Assembly: GCF_903645325.1 (NCBI RefSeq)
Contig: NZ_CAHJXQ010000003.1
Coordinates: 1-64,000, forward strand
Source: Microbacterium tenebrionis
GTDB lineage: Bacteria; Actinomycetota; Actinomycetes; Actinomycetales; Microbacteriaceae
DNA length: 64,000 bases
Reading direction: 5' to 3'
Below, in pieces: positions 28,113 through 37,712 of the stretch; position 1 is the stretch's first letter, and each line of letters starts with the position of its first letter. Made by a program: the position numbers and the translations under genes. The notes below the pieces were generated by a model that made no database searches, was not told the DNA's origin, and saw only the letters and a program-made list of their open reading frames with translations.

Positions 28113-28382
28113 TCAGGCGGCGTTCGCGTAGCGGTCGGGATCAGCGTCGAACAGGGGTCCGCAGGCGGCGCAGCAGAACCAGTACCGCTGGCCCTGGTAG
28201 TCGCGGTAGAGACCGGCTTCCTCCGCCTGCGCCTTGACGACGGGGGTGCCGGCCATCACCTTGCATTCGGTCATCTCATCGGCCGGAGTCTGAGCGATGG
28301 CCTCCGCACTGGGTGTGTGTCCGCAGCAGCTCCCACCGCTCGAGGACGTGTCGGTCAGGTTCAGGTTCTCGTGTGCAGTCAT
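28113..28382 (-). CDS. YHS-domain metal-binding protein
   Basis: 89 residues. A Cys pair (GGSCCGH) near the N-terminus, then a YHS/TRASH-like fold: CKVMAGTPVVKAQAE and YWFCCAACGPLFDADPDRY, supplying Cys ligands for a soft metal. No signal peptide. Probably a cytoplasmic copper- or silver-binding accessory to the two flanking ATPases (36 bp after copA; 105 bp before copB). Confidence 0.85.
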   Translation of the reverse strand: MTAHENLNLTDTSSSGGSCCGHTPSAEAIAQTPADEMTECKVMAGTPVVKAQAEEAGLYRDYQGQRYWFCCAACGPLFDADPDRYANAA

Positions 28383-28418
28383 CGTGCTTCCTTTCGTGTT
28401 GTGTCAATGACGGGTGGG

Positions 28419-30749
28419 TCAGGCGTTCACCGGTTCGCGAGCCGGTGTCGGTCCGGCGGGTGCCGGAGCGCTGGTGTCGTCCGCGCGGGCCTTGAAGGTC
28501 CGCAGCCGCAGGCTGTTGGACACGACGAACACGGACGACAGGGCCATGGCCGCGCCGGCGAGCATGGGGTTGAGCAGCCCGAAGGCGGCGAGCGGGATCG
28601 CGGCGGTGTTGTAGGCGAAGGCCCAGAATAGGTTCGTCTTGATCGTTCGCAGTGTGTGCCGGGCGAGCCGGATCGCGTCGGCGGCGGCCCGCAGGTCGCC
28701 GCGCACCAGGGTGATGTCGGCGGCCTCGATCGCGACATCGGTGCCGGTGCCCATCGCCAGGCCCAGGTCGGCTTGGGCGAGCGCAGGGGCGTCGTTGACG
28801 CCATCGCCGACCATCGCGACGACCTTGCCTTCTGCTTGCAGCCGGGCGACGACATCGACCTTGTCCTTGGGTAGCACCTCGGCGATCACCTGCTCGATGC
28901 CGACCTCGGCGGCGACCTGCTCGGCCACGGCCTGGTTGTCGCCGGTGAGCAGCACCGGGGTCAGACCGAGTTCGGTGAACTGGGCGATGGCCTGCTTGCT
29001 GGTGGGCTTGATCTGGTCGGAGACCACTAGCACGCCACGGGCGGCACCGTCCCAGCCGATCGCGATCGCGGTCTTGCCCTCGGCTTCCGCGGCCTGCTTC
29101 GCGGCACGGAGGTCTCTATCGAGGTGGATCGACCAGTCCGCCAGCAGGGACTCACGGCCGGCGACGACGGCATGACCGGCGACGACGCCCTGGACGCCCT
29201 TGCCTTCGATGTTCTCGAAGGATTCCGGGGCGGGCAGCTCGCCCACCTCGCTGGTCGCTCCGGTGGCGATGGCCTGGGCGATGGGGTGCTCGGAGTAGTC
29301 CTCCAGGCCGCCAGCGATGCGCAGCAGCTCGGCCCGGTCCACGCCGTCGGCGGTGATGACGTGGGTGAGGGTCATCTTGCCGGTGGTGACGGTGCCGGTC
29401 TTGTCGAGGACGATCGTGTCGACCTTCTTGGTGGACTCCAGTACCTCAGGCCCCTTGATGAGGACACCCATCTGCGCGCCCCGTCCGGTGCCGACCAGCA
29501 GCGCCGTCGGGGTCGCGAGACCGAGGGCGCAGGGGCAGGCGATGATGAGCACGGCGACGGCGGCGGTGAAGCCCGCGCTGAGCGGGAACCCGGCCCCGAT
29601 CCATGCGCCCAGGGCGCCGACCGCCACGGCGATGGCGATGGGCACGAACACTCCGGAGACCTTGTCGGCCAGGCGTTGAATCTCGGCCTTGCCCGACTGG
29701 GCATCCTCGACGAGCTTCGCCATCTGCGCCAGCTGCGTATCCGAGCCGACGCGGGTGGCCTGGACGACGAGCCGACCGCCGGCATTCACCGTCGCGCCGG
29801 TCACGGCGTCGCCTTCGCTGACCTCGACGGGCACGGATTCGCCGGTGAGCATCGAGGCGTCGATCGCGGAGTTGCCCGAGGTGATGACCCCGTCGGTGGC
29901 GATCTTCTCGCCGGGCCTCACCACGAACTCATCACCCACGGTCAGCTCATCGATGGAGACCCGCTGCTCCTGACCATTGCGGAGAACCGAGACTTCTTTC
30001 GCGCCGAGTTCGAGCAGGGCGCGCAGGGCGGCGCCGGCGCGTCGCTTGGAGCGCTTCTCGAAGTAGCGACCGAGCAGGATGAAGGTGATCACCCCGGCGG
30101 CGACTTCGAGATAGATGTGCCCGAGCCCGTCGGAACGGGAGATGGTGAACTCGAAGGGGTGCACCACGCCCCGGTCCCCGGCGGTGCCGAAGAACAGGGC
30201 GACCAGCGACCAGATCATCGCCGCGGTCGTGCCCACGGAGATGAGGGTGTCCATCGTCGCGGCGCCGTGCCTGAGGTTCATCCAGGCGGCCTTGTGGAAC
30301 GGCCAGCCCGCCCACACCACGACCGGGGCGGCGAGTGCCAGAGAAGCGAAGCCCCAGTAGTCGAACTGCAGCGCGGGGATCATCGCCATCGCGATGACCG
30401 GCACCGCCAGCACCGCGGAGCCGATGAGCCGCTGCCGCAGCGACCGTAGCTCGGCGTCCTCACGGGACTCGCCTCCCTCACCATCCTTGGGTGTTTCGCC
30501 CTTGGGGGTGGGGAGCTCGGCGGTGTAGCCGGTCTTCTCCACCTCGGCGACGAGCAGCTGCGGATCGTAGCCCTCGGGTGCGGTGACGCTGGCCTTCTCA
30601 GTCGCGTAGTTCACGCTCGCGGTCACTCCGTCGAGCTTGTTGAGCTTCTTCTCGATCCGGTTCGCGCACGACGCGCACGTCATGCCACCGATCTGCAGCT
30701 CGATCCCGGCAGCGCGGGCACCGGCCGCGGTGGCGCTGTCAGTGCTCAT
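28419..30749 (-). CDS. copA: Copper-exporting P1B ATPase
   Basis: 776 residues. One N-terminal HMA domain with GGMTCASC (Cys 25 and 28), CPC membrane site ([12 protein letters not shown], about residue 404), TGES actuator, DKTGTVTTG phosphorylation site (about residue 448) and [20 protein letters not shown]. Exports Cu(I) from the cytoplasm, fed by the CopZ encoded in the same operon. The start ATG at 30749 has AAGGAGG upstream and lies 11 bp inside the end of the preceding gene; longer in-frame reading upstream is a shadow of that gene. Confidence 0.95.
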   Translation of the reverse strand: MSTDSATAAGARAAGIELQIGGMTCASCANRIEKKLNKLDGVTASVNYATEKASVTAPEGYDPQLLVAEVEKTGYTAELPTPKGETPKDGEGGESREDAELRSLRQRLIGSAVLAVPVIAMAMIPALQFDYWGFASLALAAPVVVWAGWPFHKAAWMNLRHGAATMDTLISVGTTAAMIWSLVALFFGTAGDRGVVHPFEFTISRSDGLGHIYLEVAAGVITFILLGRYFEKRSKRRAGAALRALLELGAKEVSVLRNGQEQRVSIDELTVGDEFVVRPGEKIATDGVITSGNSAIDASMLTGESVPVEVSEGDAVTGATVNAGGRLVVQATRVGSDTQLAQMAKLVEDAQSGKAEIQRLADKVSGVFVPIAIAVAVGALGAWIGAGFPLSAGFTAAVAVLIIACPCALGLATPTALLVGTGRGAQMGVLIKGPEVLESTKKVDTIVLDKTGTVTTGKMTLTHVITADGVDRAELLRIAGGLEDYSEHPIAQAIATGATSEVGELPAPESFENIEGKGVQGVVAGHAVVAGRESLLADWSIHLDRDLRAAKQAAEAEGKTAIAIGWDGAARGVLVVSDQIKPTSKQAIAQFTELGLTPVLLTGDNQAVAEQVAAEVGIEQVIAEVLPKDKVDVVARLQAEGKVVAMVGDGVNDAPALAQADLGLAMGTGTDVAIEAADITLVRGDLRAAADAIRLARHTLRTIKTNLFWAFAYNTAAIPLAAFGLLNPMLAGAAMALSSVFVVSNSLRLRTFKARADDTSAPAPAGPTPAREPVNA

Positions 30750-31725
30750 GGTCTCCTCCTTCCTCATGCCCGCCGGCGCCCTCGTGGCTGCCGCCGTCCG
30801 GCGATGCCTCGCCGGTGGTGTCCACCACGAGCGGGGCGGTATGCACCTGCCCGTCGATCTGGAAGTCGAGGAACAGCAGGTACCGGCCCGGCGTGGGCGC
30901 GGTGGCCTCGAACACGATCTCCGGCCCGGAGGTCTCACCCGCTTCGGGGGCGTCGCCGTGCGGGTGGACGTGCAGATAGGCCAGGTCCCCGTCGCGCAGC
31001 GCGACGAGGTGCCCGAACGCTCCCAGATAGGGCTCGAGCGCGGTGACCGGCTCACCGTCCTGAGTGATCGTCATCGTCAACTCCGACCCGGAACCGGCGA
31101 CCAGATCGCCGGACACGGCGACGGTGTATCCGTCGACCGTGGTCTCGGTCACCGGTCCGTCGGCGGGAGCGGGCGCGTAGTCCCCGGCGACCTGCACCGA
31201 GGTCGACAGCGTCATGCCCGAGCCGGTCTCGGTAGGCACGAAGTCGGCGAACACCCGGTAGGAGCCGGCGGCCTCCCACTCCCACGGGATCGACCAGGCA
31301 CCCTGGTTGTCGCGTTCGGGGTGGACGTGGCGGAAGTGCTGCCCGTCGGAGCGCACCACGATCAGGTGCAGCTCCTTCTCATGCTCCAGCTCGAAGTCGG
31401 TGACCGGGTGCCCGTCGGGCCCGGTGACCGTCAGCGACAGCTCACCGTCCTCGCCGGTCGCGGTCGGGGCGGTGACGCCGGTGAGCTGGTAGCCGTCCTG
31501 CGCCAGCCCCAGGCCCAGCGACGCCGCATCGGCGCCGGAAGTGTGGCCTGCGTGGGGGTCGTCGCCGGTCATGTCGTGTCCTTCCGTGTGGTTGTTGTCG
31601 GTGGTCTCTTCTGCCCAGGCCTGCACAGTGGAGTCGGGGACGATCGCGTTCGCCGTGAAAGCGGCCACGGCGAACACGGCCACGAGAACCAGCCCGTACA
31701 GGCCCAGCCGTGCAGGGGCTTTCAT
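30739..31725 (-). CDS. Membrane-anchored His-rich copper-resistance protein
   Basis: 328 residues. A signal or anchor helix ([21 protein letters not shown]) is followed by a His-rich stretch ([19 protein letters not shown]). Two repeated beta-domains each contain HVHP-type motifs ([21 protein letters not shown]), and the C-terminus is Gly/His-rich ([18 protein letters not shown]). The sites suggest extracytoplasmic copper binding. I know similar proteins in actinobacterial copper islands but no characterised function. The ATG at 31725 overlaps the end of copZ; the gene overlaps copA by 11 bp. Confidence 0.8.
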   Translation of the reverse strand: MKAPARLGLYGLVLVAVFAVAAFTANAIVPDSTVQAWAEETTDNNHTEGHDMTGDDPHAGHTSGADAASLGLGLAQDGYQLTGVTAPTATGEDGELSLTVTGPDGHPVTDFELEHEKELHLIVVRSDGQHFRHVHPERDNQGAWSIPWEWEAAGSYRVFADFVPTETGSGMTLSTSVQVAGDYAPAPADGPVTETTVDGYTVAVSGDLVAGSGSELTMTITQDGEPVTALEPYLGAFGHLVALRDGDLAYLHVHPHGDAPEAGETSGPEIVFEATAPTPGRYLLFLDFQIDGQVHTAPLVVDTTGEASPDGGSHEGAGGHEEGGDHEH

Positions 31726-31726
31726 C

Positions 31727-31942
31727 TCAGCTCCTGACGGCGGTGTAGCCGGCCTCATCGACCGCCGCGATCACCGTGGCGTCCTCGATCGGCTGCTCGG
31801 CGGTCACGGCCAGGCGCCCGGTCTGAGCGCTGACCTCGATCCCGGTGACGCCGGGGATCTCGGAGACCTCGCTGCGGATCGCGGTCTCGCAGTGCCCGCA
31901 GCTCATCCCGGTCACCTGGAACTCAGTGGTGGTCGTGCTCAT
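31727..31942 (-). CDS. copZ: CopZ-like copper chaperone (HMA domain)
   Basis: A 71-residue single HMA domain with the metal motif GMSCGHCETAI and the beta-alpha-beta-beta-alpha-beta pattern of Atx1/CopZ. It delivers Cu(I) to CopA or to CsoR. The ATG at 31942 has AAGGAG eight bases upstream. First gene of the copper operon, 41 bp downstream of the CsoR-type operator. Confidence 0.93.
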   Translation of the reverse strand: MSTTTTEFQVTGMSCGHCETAIRSEVSEIPGVTGIEVSAQTGRLAVTAEQPIEDATVIAAVDEAGYTAVRS

Positions 31943-31982
31943 GATCAAATCTCCTTCACTCGTGTCTGACTTCTGTAACCAT

Positions 31983-31999
31983 ATACCCCAGGGGGGTAT
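31983..31999 (-). promoter_or_regulatory. CsoR-type operator before copZ
   Basis: ATACCCC-AGG-GGGGTAT: 7-bp inverted arms with a 3-bp spacer, 41 bp upstream of the copZ start. It resembles known CsoR operators (GC-rich palindromes with A/T ends). The same pattern recurs at 36999-37017. Confidence 0.8.
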
Positions 32000-32002
32000 T
32001 CC

Positions 32003-33562
32003 CTAGTTGGTAGGTGCTTCTTCGGTTTTCTGCTGCGCTTGCCCGGTGGGGCGGATGTGGCGCAGGCGGGTGGCGGCGATGATCGCGGCCACCGCGGCGA
32101 TGACCGCGGAGACGATCGCTGCCATGTTCAGGCCGCCGGAGAAGGCCGCCTGTGCGGCGGCGATCAGCTGTTCGCCCAGCGCGTCGGGCAACTCCGCGGC
32201 GGTGGCGAGGGCGCCGTCGATACTGTCCGAGGCGGCGGCCGCGGCCTCCGGGGTGAGCCCGTCGGGCAGGGAGCCGTCGATTCGATTGCGGTAGGTGGCG
32301 AGGCCGACGCTACCGATGACGGCGACGCCGAGCGAGATGCCCAGATCGTTCGCCGTGGTCGCCAGCCCCGAGGCGCCGCCGGTCTTCTCCGGCGGCACCG
32401 AGCTGACGACAAGGTCGGTCGTCAGCGCCATCGAGGGCGCGACGCCGGGGTAGGTGATGACGAAGCTCGCGATCACCAGCGCCAGCCCCGTGCCTGCGTC
32501 GAGCTGGGTGAACAGGATGTAGCCGACCACCTGCGTGAGCAGGCCGATCGCGATCACGTTCCCCGGCCGGAACCTCCGTGCGAGCACCGGCGAGAGGGTC
32601 GAGACGACGATCAGCACCGCGGCGGCGGGCAGGATCGACAGCCCGGCCTGGAGCGGCGAGAGCCCCTGCACCTGCTGGAGGTACTGGGTGAACAGCGAGT
32701 ACACGCCGCCCAGTGCTGCCGCCGACAGCAGGAACACCGCGAGCGCCCCGGAGACGGTGCGGTTGGTGAACAGGCGCACGTCCAGCAGCGGCTGCGTGGC
32801 GCGCAGCTGCCGGAGCACGAACCACAGCCCGATCAGCGCGCCCGCGGCCAGCAGGCCGACCGACGGCCAAGCGGGCTCCTGGGCGGCGAAACGCTTGATG
32901 CCGTAGATGATCGCGAGCAGACCACCGACCAGCAACAGCGCGCTGAACAAGTCGATCCGCGCAGACGGGTCGCGGTGCTCGGGCACCAGCAGCGGTGCGC
33001 CGATCGCGACCAGCGCCATGATCGGCACCGCCACCAGGAACGTCGCCTGCCACCCGAACCCTTCCAGGAGTAGGCCGGACAGGAGTGGACCGAGGGCGAC
33101 GCCGGCGGAGATGCCGCCCGCCCAGACGCCGATGGCGACGCCGCGCTGCTTCGCGTCGGCGAAGAGCACGAAGATCAGGCCGATCGTCGCGGGCACCATC
33201 ATCGCCGCAGCCAGTCCGAGGACGGCTCGCCAGACGATCATCAGCTCGGGGATCGTCGTCAGCGCGGCCGCAACGGAGACCGCGGCGAACAGGATCGCAC
33301 CGATGACCATCAGCAGCCGCTTGCCCACTCGGTCGCCGAGTACGCCCATCGCGACGAGGAAGCCGGCCATGACGAAGCCGTAGATGTCGAGGATCCACAG
33401 CAGTTGCGTGCTCGTCGGGTTCAAGTCCGCAGCGAGGTTCGGGGCGGCCAGGAACAGGATGGTCAGCATCATGAACAGCAGAGTCGAGGGAATCACCAGG
33501 ATCGCCAGACCCCACCACTGCTTTGCCCCTGCCCTGGGGGCGGGTGTGCTCGTATCGCTCAT
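32003..33562 (-). CDS. MFS drug exporter, DHA2 (14-TM) family
   Basis: 519 residues with about 14 hydrophobic segments, like QacA/SmvA/EmrB drug:H+ antiporters. Motif A appears as GVLGDRVGKRLLMVIGA, and motif C-like glycine-rich GISAGVALGPLLSGLL in TM5. Divergent from a TetR gene across 160 bp holding a 24-bp palindrome, the usual arrangement of repressor and pump. It ends four bases from the copZ operator. Confidence 0.9.
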   Translation of the reverse strand: MSDTSTPAPRAGAKQWWGLAILVIPSTLLFMMLTILFLAAPNLAADLNPTSTQLLWILDIYGFVMAGFLVAMGVLGDRVGKRLLMVIGAILFAAVSVAAALTTIPELMIVWRAVLGLAAAMMVPATIGLIFVLFADAKQRGVAIGVWAGGISAGVALGPLLSGLLLEGFGWQATFLVAVPIMALVAIGAPLLVPEHRDPSARIDLFSALLLVGGLLAIIYGIKRFAAQEPAWPSVGLLAAGALIGLWFVLRQLRATQPLLDVRLFTNRTVSGALAVFLLSAAALGGVYSLFTQYLQQVQGLSPLQAGLSILPAAAVLIVVSTLSPVLARRFRPGNVIAIGLLTQVVGYILFTQLDAGTGLALVIASFVITYPGVAPSMALTTDLVVSSVPPEKTGGASGLATTANDLGISLGVAVIGSVGLATYRNRIDGSLPDGLTPEAAAAASDSIDGALATAAELPDALGEQLIAAAQAAFSGGLNMAAIVSAVIAAVAAIIAATRLRHIRPTGQAQQKTEEAPTN

Positions 33563-33661
33563 GTCGCGCCCCCTGTGATCGTGCGTGTCGTGTTCATCGC
33601 CGTGTCTCCTCTCCTTCGTCCCGCCGCCGGATCGGGCGACGACACCGTAACTCGGTCATCG

Positions 33662-33685
33662 GTGTACAGGTTGCAACAGCTACAC
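33662..33685. promoter_or_regulatory. Probable TetR operator
   Basis: A 24-bp near-perfect dyad: GTGTA-cag-GTTG followed by CAAC-agc-TACAC, in the divergent promoter region between the MFS and TetR genes. Typical of TetR-regulator sites. Confidence 0.65.
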
Positions 33686-33722
33686 TATCTCATACATTCC
33701 AGTACGACTTGAGAGGTGGAGC

Positions 33723-34370
33723 ATGCCGACGAAGAAGGCCCAGCCTGCCGGCGGCGCTCGGCGCGGCCCGGCGACAGCGACCCGCGCGGCCAACCAGCGC
33801 GCCGACGCGCAGCGCAACCGGGCGAAGATTCTGGCCGCGACAGTGACCGCGATCCGCAAAAGCCCCGACGCTTCCGTCGCAGACATCGCTGCCGAGGCTG
33901 GAGTGGGCCGGGTGACGCTCTACGGGCACTTCCAGACTCGCGCCGAGCTCATCGAGGCAGCACTGGTGGACAGTCTGGAACGTGCCGAGGACGTGCTCAG
34001 TCAGATACCCCTTGATGGCGACCCGCGTGCGGCCTTCCAGCGCTTGGTTGCATCCAGCTGGATGTTCGTCGACCAGTCTCGCGCCCTGCTCGCTACAGCG
34101 CAGAAGGAACTCTCCGCCGCCCGCATTCGCGAACTGCACGAGAAGGCCGAGGCGCGCATGCGCGGGCTGCTGCTGCGCGGACAGCGCGAAGGCGCCTTCC
34201 GCGCCGACCTGCCGGTGTCCTGGCTGCTGACTACCACGCACGTCGTTCTCAACGGCGCGGCCGAGGAGGTGCGCACGGGCCGGATCGACCCCGATGATGC
34301 GCCATGGTTCATCGACGCGATCCTGCTGCCCGCGTTCGCGCCCACAGCGACCACTCAGGGCGACGGATGA
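33723..34370 (+). CDS. TetR/AcrR-family repressor
   Basis: 215 residues. Basic N-terminal tail, then the HTH (NRAKILAATVTAIRKSPDAS; VADIAAEAGVGRVTLYGHFQ). The rest is a helical ligand-binding domain. Divergent from the DHA2 exporter and overlapping the following FAD oxidoreductase by ATGA, so it probably controls both directions. Confidence 0.92.
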   Translation: MPTKKAQPAGGARRGPATATRAANQRADAQRNRAKILAATVTAIRKSPDASVADIAAEAGVGRVTLYGHFQTRAELIEAALVDSLERAEDVLSQIPLDGDPRAAFQRLVASSWMFVDQSRALLATAQKELSAARIRELHEKAEARMRGLLLRGQREGAFRADLPVSWLLTTTHVVLNGAAEEVRTGRIDPDDAPWFIDAILLPAFAPTATTQGDG

Positions 34371-35548
34371 GCGCCGCGAGGGTCGGGATCATCGGCGCCG
34401 GGGCCGCTGGAACCAGCGCCGCCAGACTCCTGCACACCCAAGCCCCGGAGATCGAAGTTGAGCTCTTCGCCCGCACTGGCGAGAAGCCCGCCAATCGCAC
34501 CCTGGTCACCAAAGGCGTCATGTCGGGGCTGCTTGAACCCGACCAAGCGACGCTCCCAGACACCGGTGCGTCACTTGTTTCGGACACCGTGCGCGGCCTC
34601 GATCCCCGCACGCGCGAGCTACGTCTCGACTCCGGCGCCACCCGTATGTTCGACGCGCTCATCATCGCCAGCGGCAGCAGACCTCGCCTGCTCGACGAGG
34701 ACATCCTCGGCCGTGACGAAGCTCTCCACTCGGGGCGCCTGACCACCCTGCACTCGATGGCCGACGGTGCTCGCGTCCGCGACCGACTCGCGAGCAGACC
34801 CGCATCCCGTGTCCTGCTCCTCGGCGGCGGTATCCTCGCCTCCGAGGCCGCGTCTTTGCTCACCGACGCCGGCCACGACGTGGCCCTGATCGCGCGTTCG
34901 CTCGTCCCCGGCGCGAACGCGATCGGTGCGCACGCCGCCAGGCGCGTCCTCGATCTGCACCACCCCCAGCACGCCGCCTACCTCGGGGTCAATCCGCGCG
35001 CGATCCGCACCCACCCCGACCGCATCTCCATCACGCTCGACCGTAGCGGCACCAAGGTCGACGGCGACCTGGCGATCGTCGCCCACGGCACCCTGCCCGC
35101 AGCCCCGGCTCCCTGGACCGGACCTGACGGCATCCCGGTCGATAGCCGGCTGCGCTCGATGCACGCGCCGCGCCAACGGATCTACGCCGCGGGCGGCGTC
35201 GCCGTGCACCACTATCCCGGCCACAGCTCGTACCGGATCGATCACTGGGACGACTCGGTCGCCCAGGGAGCCCATGCGGCCAAGACTCTGTTGCACGACC
35301 TCGGCCTGGACGACGATCCCGGCATCTACCTGCCGTCTTCGCCGTTCTCCGCACGCGTCCACGGACACACCCTGGTCGGAGCGGGGTATCCCGCTTTGGG
35401 GTCCAGTACGCAAATCGTCTCCGCCGACCCCTTGCTCACGGCGCACTACCTCGGAGATACCCTCGTCGCTCTCACAGGGATTGACGCCACCGGCCTCGTC
35501 CGCGACTGGATACCTCGGCTGCACCGGCGAGCACCGACTCGCCCCTGA
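34367..35548 (+). CDS. FAD/NAD(P)-dependent pyridine-nucleotide oxidoreductase
   Basis: 393 residues. The FAD dinucleotide motif GIIGAGAAGTSAARLL is at the N-terminus, the family ALIIASGSRPRLL follows, a second NAD(P) motif VLLLGGGILASEAASLLTD is near residue 145, and IYAAGGVAVHHY resembles the late FAD-binding GD/GG motif. Similar to ferredoxin reductase/NADH-dependent flavoproteins; the partner is unknown. ATG at 34367 overlaps the TetR stop (ATGA). Gene is followed by a 19-bp-stem terminator. Confidence 0.82.
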   Translation: MSAARVGIIGAGAAGTSAARLLHTQAPEIEVELFARTGEKPANRTLVTKGVMSGLLEPDQATLPDTGASLVSDTVRGLDPRTRELRLDSGATRMFDALIIASGSRPRLLDEDILGRDEALHSGRLTTLHSMADGARVRDRLASRPASRVLLLGGGILASEAASLLTDAGHDVALIARSLVPGANAIGAHAARRVLDLHHPQHAAYLGVNPRAIRTHPDRISITLDRSGTKVDGDLAIVAHGTLPAAPAPWTGPDGIPVDSRLRSMHAPRQRIYAAGGVAVHHYPGHSSYRIDHWDDSVAQGAHAAKTLLHDLGLDDDPGIYLPSSPFSARVHGHTLVGAGYPALGSSTQIVSADPLLTAHYLGDTLVALTGIDATGLVRDWIPRLHRRAPTRP

Positions 35549-35586
35549 TCGACAAGCCGGATCGCGGGCGCCTCGGCAAGCACGAC

Positions 35587-35631
35587 GCGCAGGTGGCGGG
35601 CGGAAGCATTCGTTCCGCCCGCCACCTGCGC
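35587..35631. terminator. Bidirectional terminator, 19-bp stem
   Basis: A perfect 19-bp stem (arm begins GCGCAGGTGGCGGGCGGAA) with loop GCATTCG between the convergent oxidoreductase and MFS genes. Confidence 0.88.
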
Positions 35632-35633
35632 GC

Positions 35634-36956
35634 TTATGCGGTGCGCACACAGGCGCACTGGGACGCCGCGAGGGTGCCTTCGGCGGCTTCGGTCTCCTCA
35701 CGGAGCACCAGGTCACCGACCGCGCCTTCTCCGGTGGCATCGGCGGCCTCGATAGTCTCGGTTTCCTTCTCGCGGGGCCAGAGCATCTGCGCTGTGACGG
35801 CACCGCCGATGGCGAGAGCGGCAAGGATCGACCAGGCGAGAGTGAAGCCGGACGCTGTGCCTACCCATCCCGCGATCGGGTAGGTGACGAGCCAGGCCAA
35901 GTGAGACAGTGAGAATTGTGCCGCGAAGGCCGCCGGGAGCTCGCGCTTCGCGACCGAACCTCGGATGACGCGTCCGGTGGGCGTGACGATCAAGGCCATG
36001 CCGCCGCCGATGACCACCCAGATCGGTGCCGTGATCATCCAGGAAGCCGCCTGGATGGCGGTCATCGCGACGGCCGCCAGCACGCCAGCAAGCAGAACTG
36101 CGGCACCGGTCATCATCACGACCCGCTCGGCGATCCGATCGAGCACGCGTGGCAGGAACAAAGCGACCAGCAGTGTGCCGCCGCCGGAGGCTGCAAGCAT
36201 CCAGGCGACGTCGGCCTGCGTGCCGCCCAGTTGATCTCGGACATAGTTGACCGTATTGACCACCACGATCGATCCGGCTGCGGCGACCACCACGTTCAGG
36301 GCCATGACGCCGCGCAGACGAGGAGTCGCGAAGAAGACCTTCACGCCCGAGGTGACCCGGTTCCACGCATCCGCGTGCCCGCTTGGTGCCGCATTGGGGA
36401 TGCGAGTCGAGAGCACCAGGACGGCGGAGAGCACGAAACCTACCGACGTGCCGACGAACAACCAGTTGAACGTCATGAACGTCAGAGCGACCGCCGCGAG
36501 CACCGGGCTGAGCAGGCTCTCCATCGTGTAGGCCACCTGCGACGCGGACAGCGCCCGCGTGTAGTCGGACTCCTCGACCACGATATCGGGGATGACCGCC
36601 TGGAACGTCGGCGTGAACGCAGCAGAAGCCGCCTGCAGTACCCCGATGAGAACGTAGATCTGCCAGATCTCCGTGACGAACGGCAGAGCGAGCACCACGG
36701 CCGCGCGCGCCACGTCGAGCAGGGTCAGGAACATCCGCCTCGGGAGCCGGTCGGCATAGGCCGCAGCCAACGGCGCGATCAAGACGTACATGACCATCTT
36801 GATCGTCAGCGCCGTCGCAAGCACCGCCCCCGCGCTCGGACCGGCGAGCTCGTAAGCGAGCAGACCGAGGGCGACGGTCGCCAACCCCGTCCCGAACAGG
36901 GCGATGATCTGCGCACTGAACAGGTGACGGAAGTCGCGGATCGCGAACAAACGCAT
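35634..36956 (-). CDS. MFS transporter under a CsoR-type operator
   Basis: 440 residues, about 12 membrane segments. RLFAIRDFRHLFSAQIIALF at the start and the ADRLPRRMFLTLLD loop are typical of the NreB/MFS-3-like exporters. The C-terminus is charged and ends with SQCACVRTA, a CxC that could touch metal. The ATG at 36956 has AGGAG upstream. The operator ATACCCC-N3-GGGGTAT 43-61 bp upstream suggests copper-inducible expression; substrate unknown. Confidence 0.85.
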   Translation of the reverse strand: MRLFAIRDFRHLFSAQIIALFGTGLATVALGLLAYELAGPSAGAVLATALTIKMVMYVLIAPLAAAYADRLPRRMFLTLLDVARAAVVLALPFVTEIWQIYVLIGVLQAASAAFTPTFQAVIPDIVVEESDYTRALSASQVAYTMESLLSPVLAAVALTFMTFNWLFVGTSVGFVLSAVLVLSTRIPNAAPSGHADAWNRVTSGVKVFFATPRLRGVMALNVVVAAAGSIVVVNTVNYVRDQLGGTQADVAWMLAASGGGTLLVALFLPRVLDRIAERVVMMTGAAVLLAGVLAAVAMTAIQAASWMITAPIWVVIGGGMALIVTPTGRVIRGSVAKRELPAAFAAQFSLSHLAWLVTYPIAGWVGTASGFTLAWSILAALAIGGAVTAQMLWPREKETETIEAADATGEGAVGDLVLREETEAAEGTLAASQCACVRTA

Positions 36957-36998
36957 AGGGATCTCCTGACCTTCGTGGAAACTCTCCACCATCAACCT

Positions 36999-37017
36999 AA
37001 TACCCCCTAGGGGTATT
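36999..37017 (-). promoter_or_regulatory. CsoR-type operator before MFS gene
   Basis: AATACCCCCTAGGGGTATT: 8-bp inverted arms and a 3-bp spacer, matching the copZ operator at 31983-31999 in arms and spacing. Lies 43 bp upstream of the MFS start and about 125 bp before DUF6153 on the other strand, so it may serve both. Confidence 0.8.
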
Positions 37018-37141
37018 CCCGTCAGTCTGGGCACGGCCGAGTGGGAAGCTGCTCGGCCGGACGCGGAGCCAGTCGACCTCGGCCGCGCCGATCGCTCCCG
37101 CCGTCGGCAGATGCACATCGGGGGCCGGTAAACTGCGGTGT

Positions 37142-37600
37142 ATGGCGGTGACGGCGGCAGCGCAACCCGGGAGGGGTCTTCAGGGCTTCCTCCGGCGTGT
37201 GATGCTCGGAGGGTTGCTGGTGGCAGCGATCGTCCTCGGGCTGCTGGCCATGCATACGCTGAACCTGCACGGCACCCCGGCCGCCCACGCGCCCGCCACA
37301 ATCTCGGTCGCCGCCAGCGACGCCGTGGGCGCCCATCACAGCGCGGCGGGCGCCCATGAGTCCGGTGGCACGGCCAGTGACCTCGGTGGTACGTGTGCGG
37401 ACTGCGGGGGTAGTGACCATCTGGGCATGGCGATGGCATGTGTGCTCGCACTGCTGCTCGTCCTTCTCATCCTGGCGCCGCCTCAACTTCTGCCGGGATG
37501 GATGCACACCGCGCCCCGGCCGCTCCTCGTGGCGCGGTTCATCGACCAGCTCCGATCTCGGGCGCCGTCGCTGCACGTTCTCTGCATCAGTCGCACGTGA
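37142..37600 (+). CDS. DUF6153 family membrane protein
   Basis: 152 residues. Two hydrophobic segments (VMLGGLLVAAIVLGLLAMHT; GMAMACVLALLLVLLILAPP) flank a loop with His and a CADC-type Cys pair (AHHSAAGAHESGG, GTCADCGG). This matches the actinobacterial DUF6153 family often found beside DUF305 in copper loci. Function unknown. Confidence 0.8.
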   Translation: MAVTAAAQPGRGLQGFLRRVMLGGLLVAAIVLGLLAMHTLNLHGTPAAHAPATISVAASDAVGAHHSAAGAHESGGTASDLGGTCADCGGSDHLGMAMACVLALLLVLLILAPPQLLPGWMHTAPRPLLVARFIDQLRSRAPSLHVLCISRT

Positions 37601-37712
37601 TGGATCGGTGAACCAGGCGCACATCAGCGTCGACGGTTCCCCTCTCCCATTCACGCGGTGCCCTCTCGGGGTGCCGCGCCACTGAAGCGACTGTTGATAT
37701 TGGAGAACACTC

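Noticed and set aside
28419..31055. Longer version of CopA starting near 31055
   Set aside because: The extra 102 residues are an Arg/Pro/Ser-rich shadow of the preceding gene; ATG 30749 has a strong ribosome site directly before the HMA domain.
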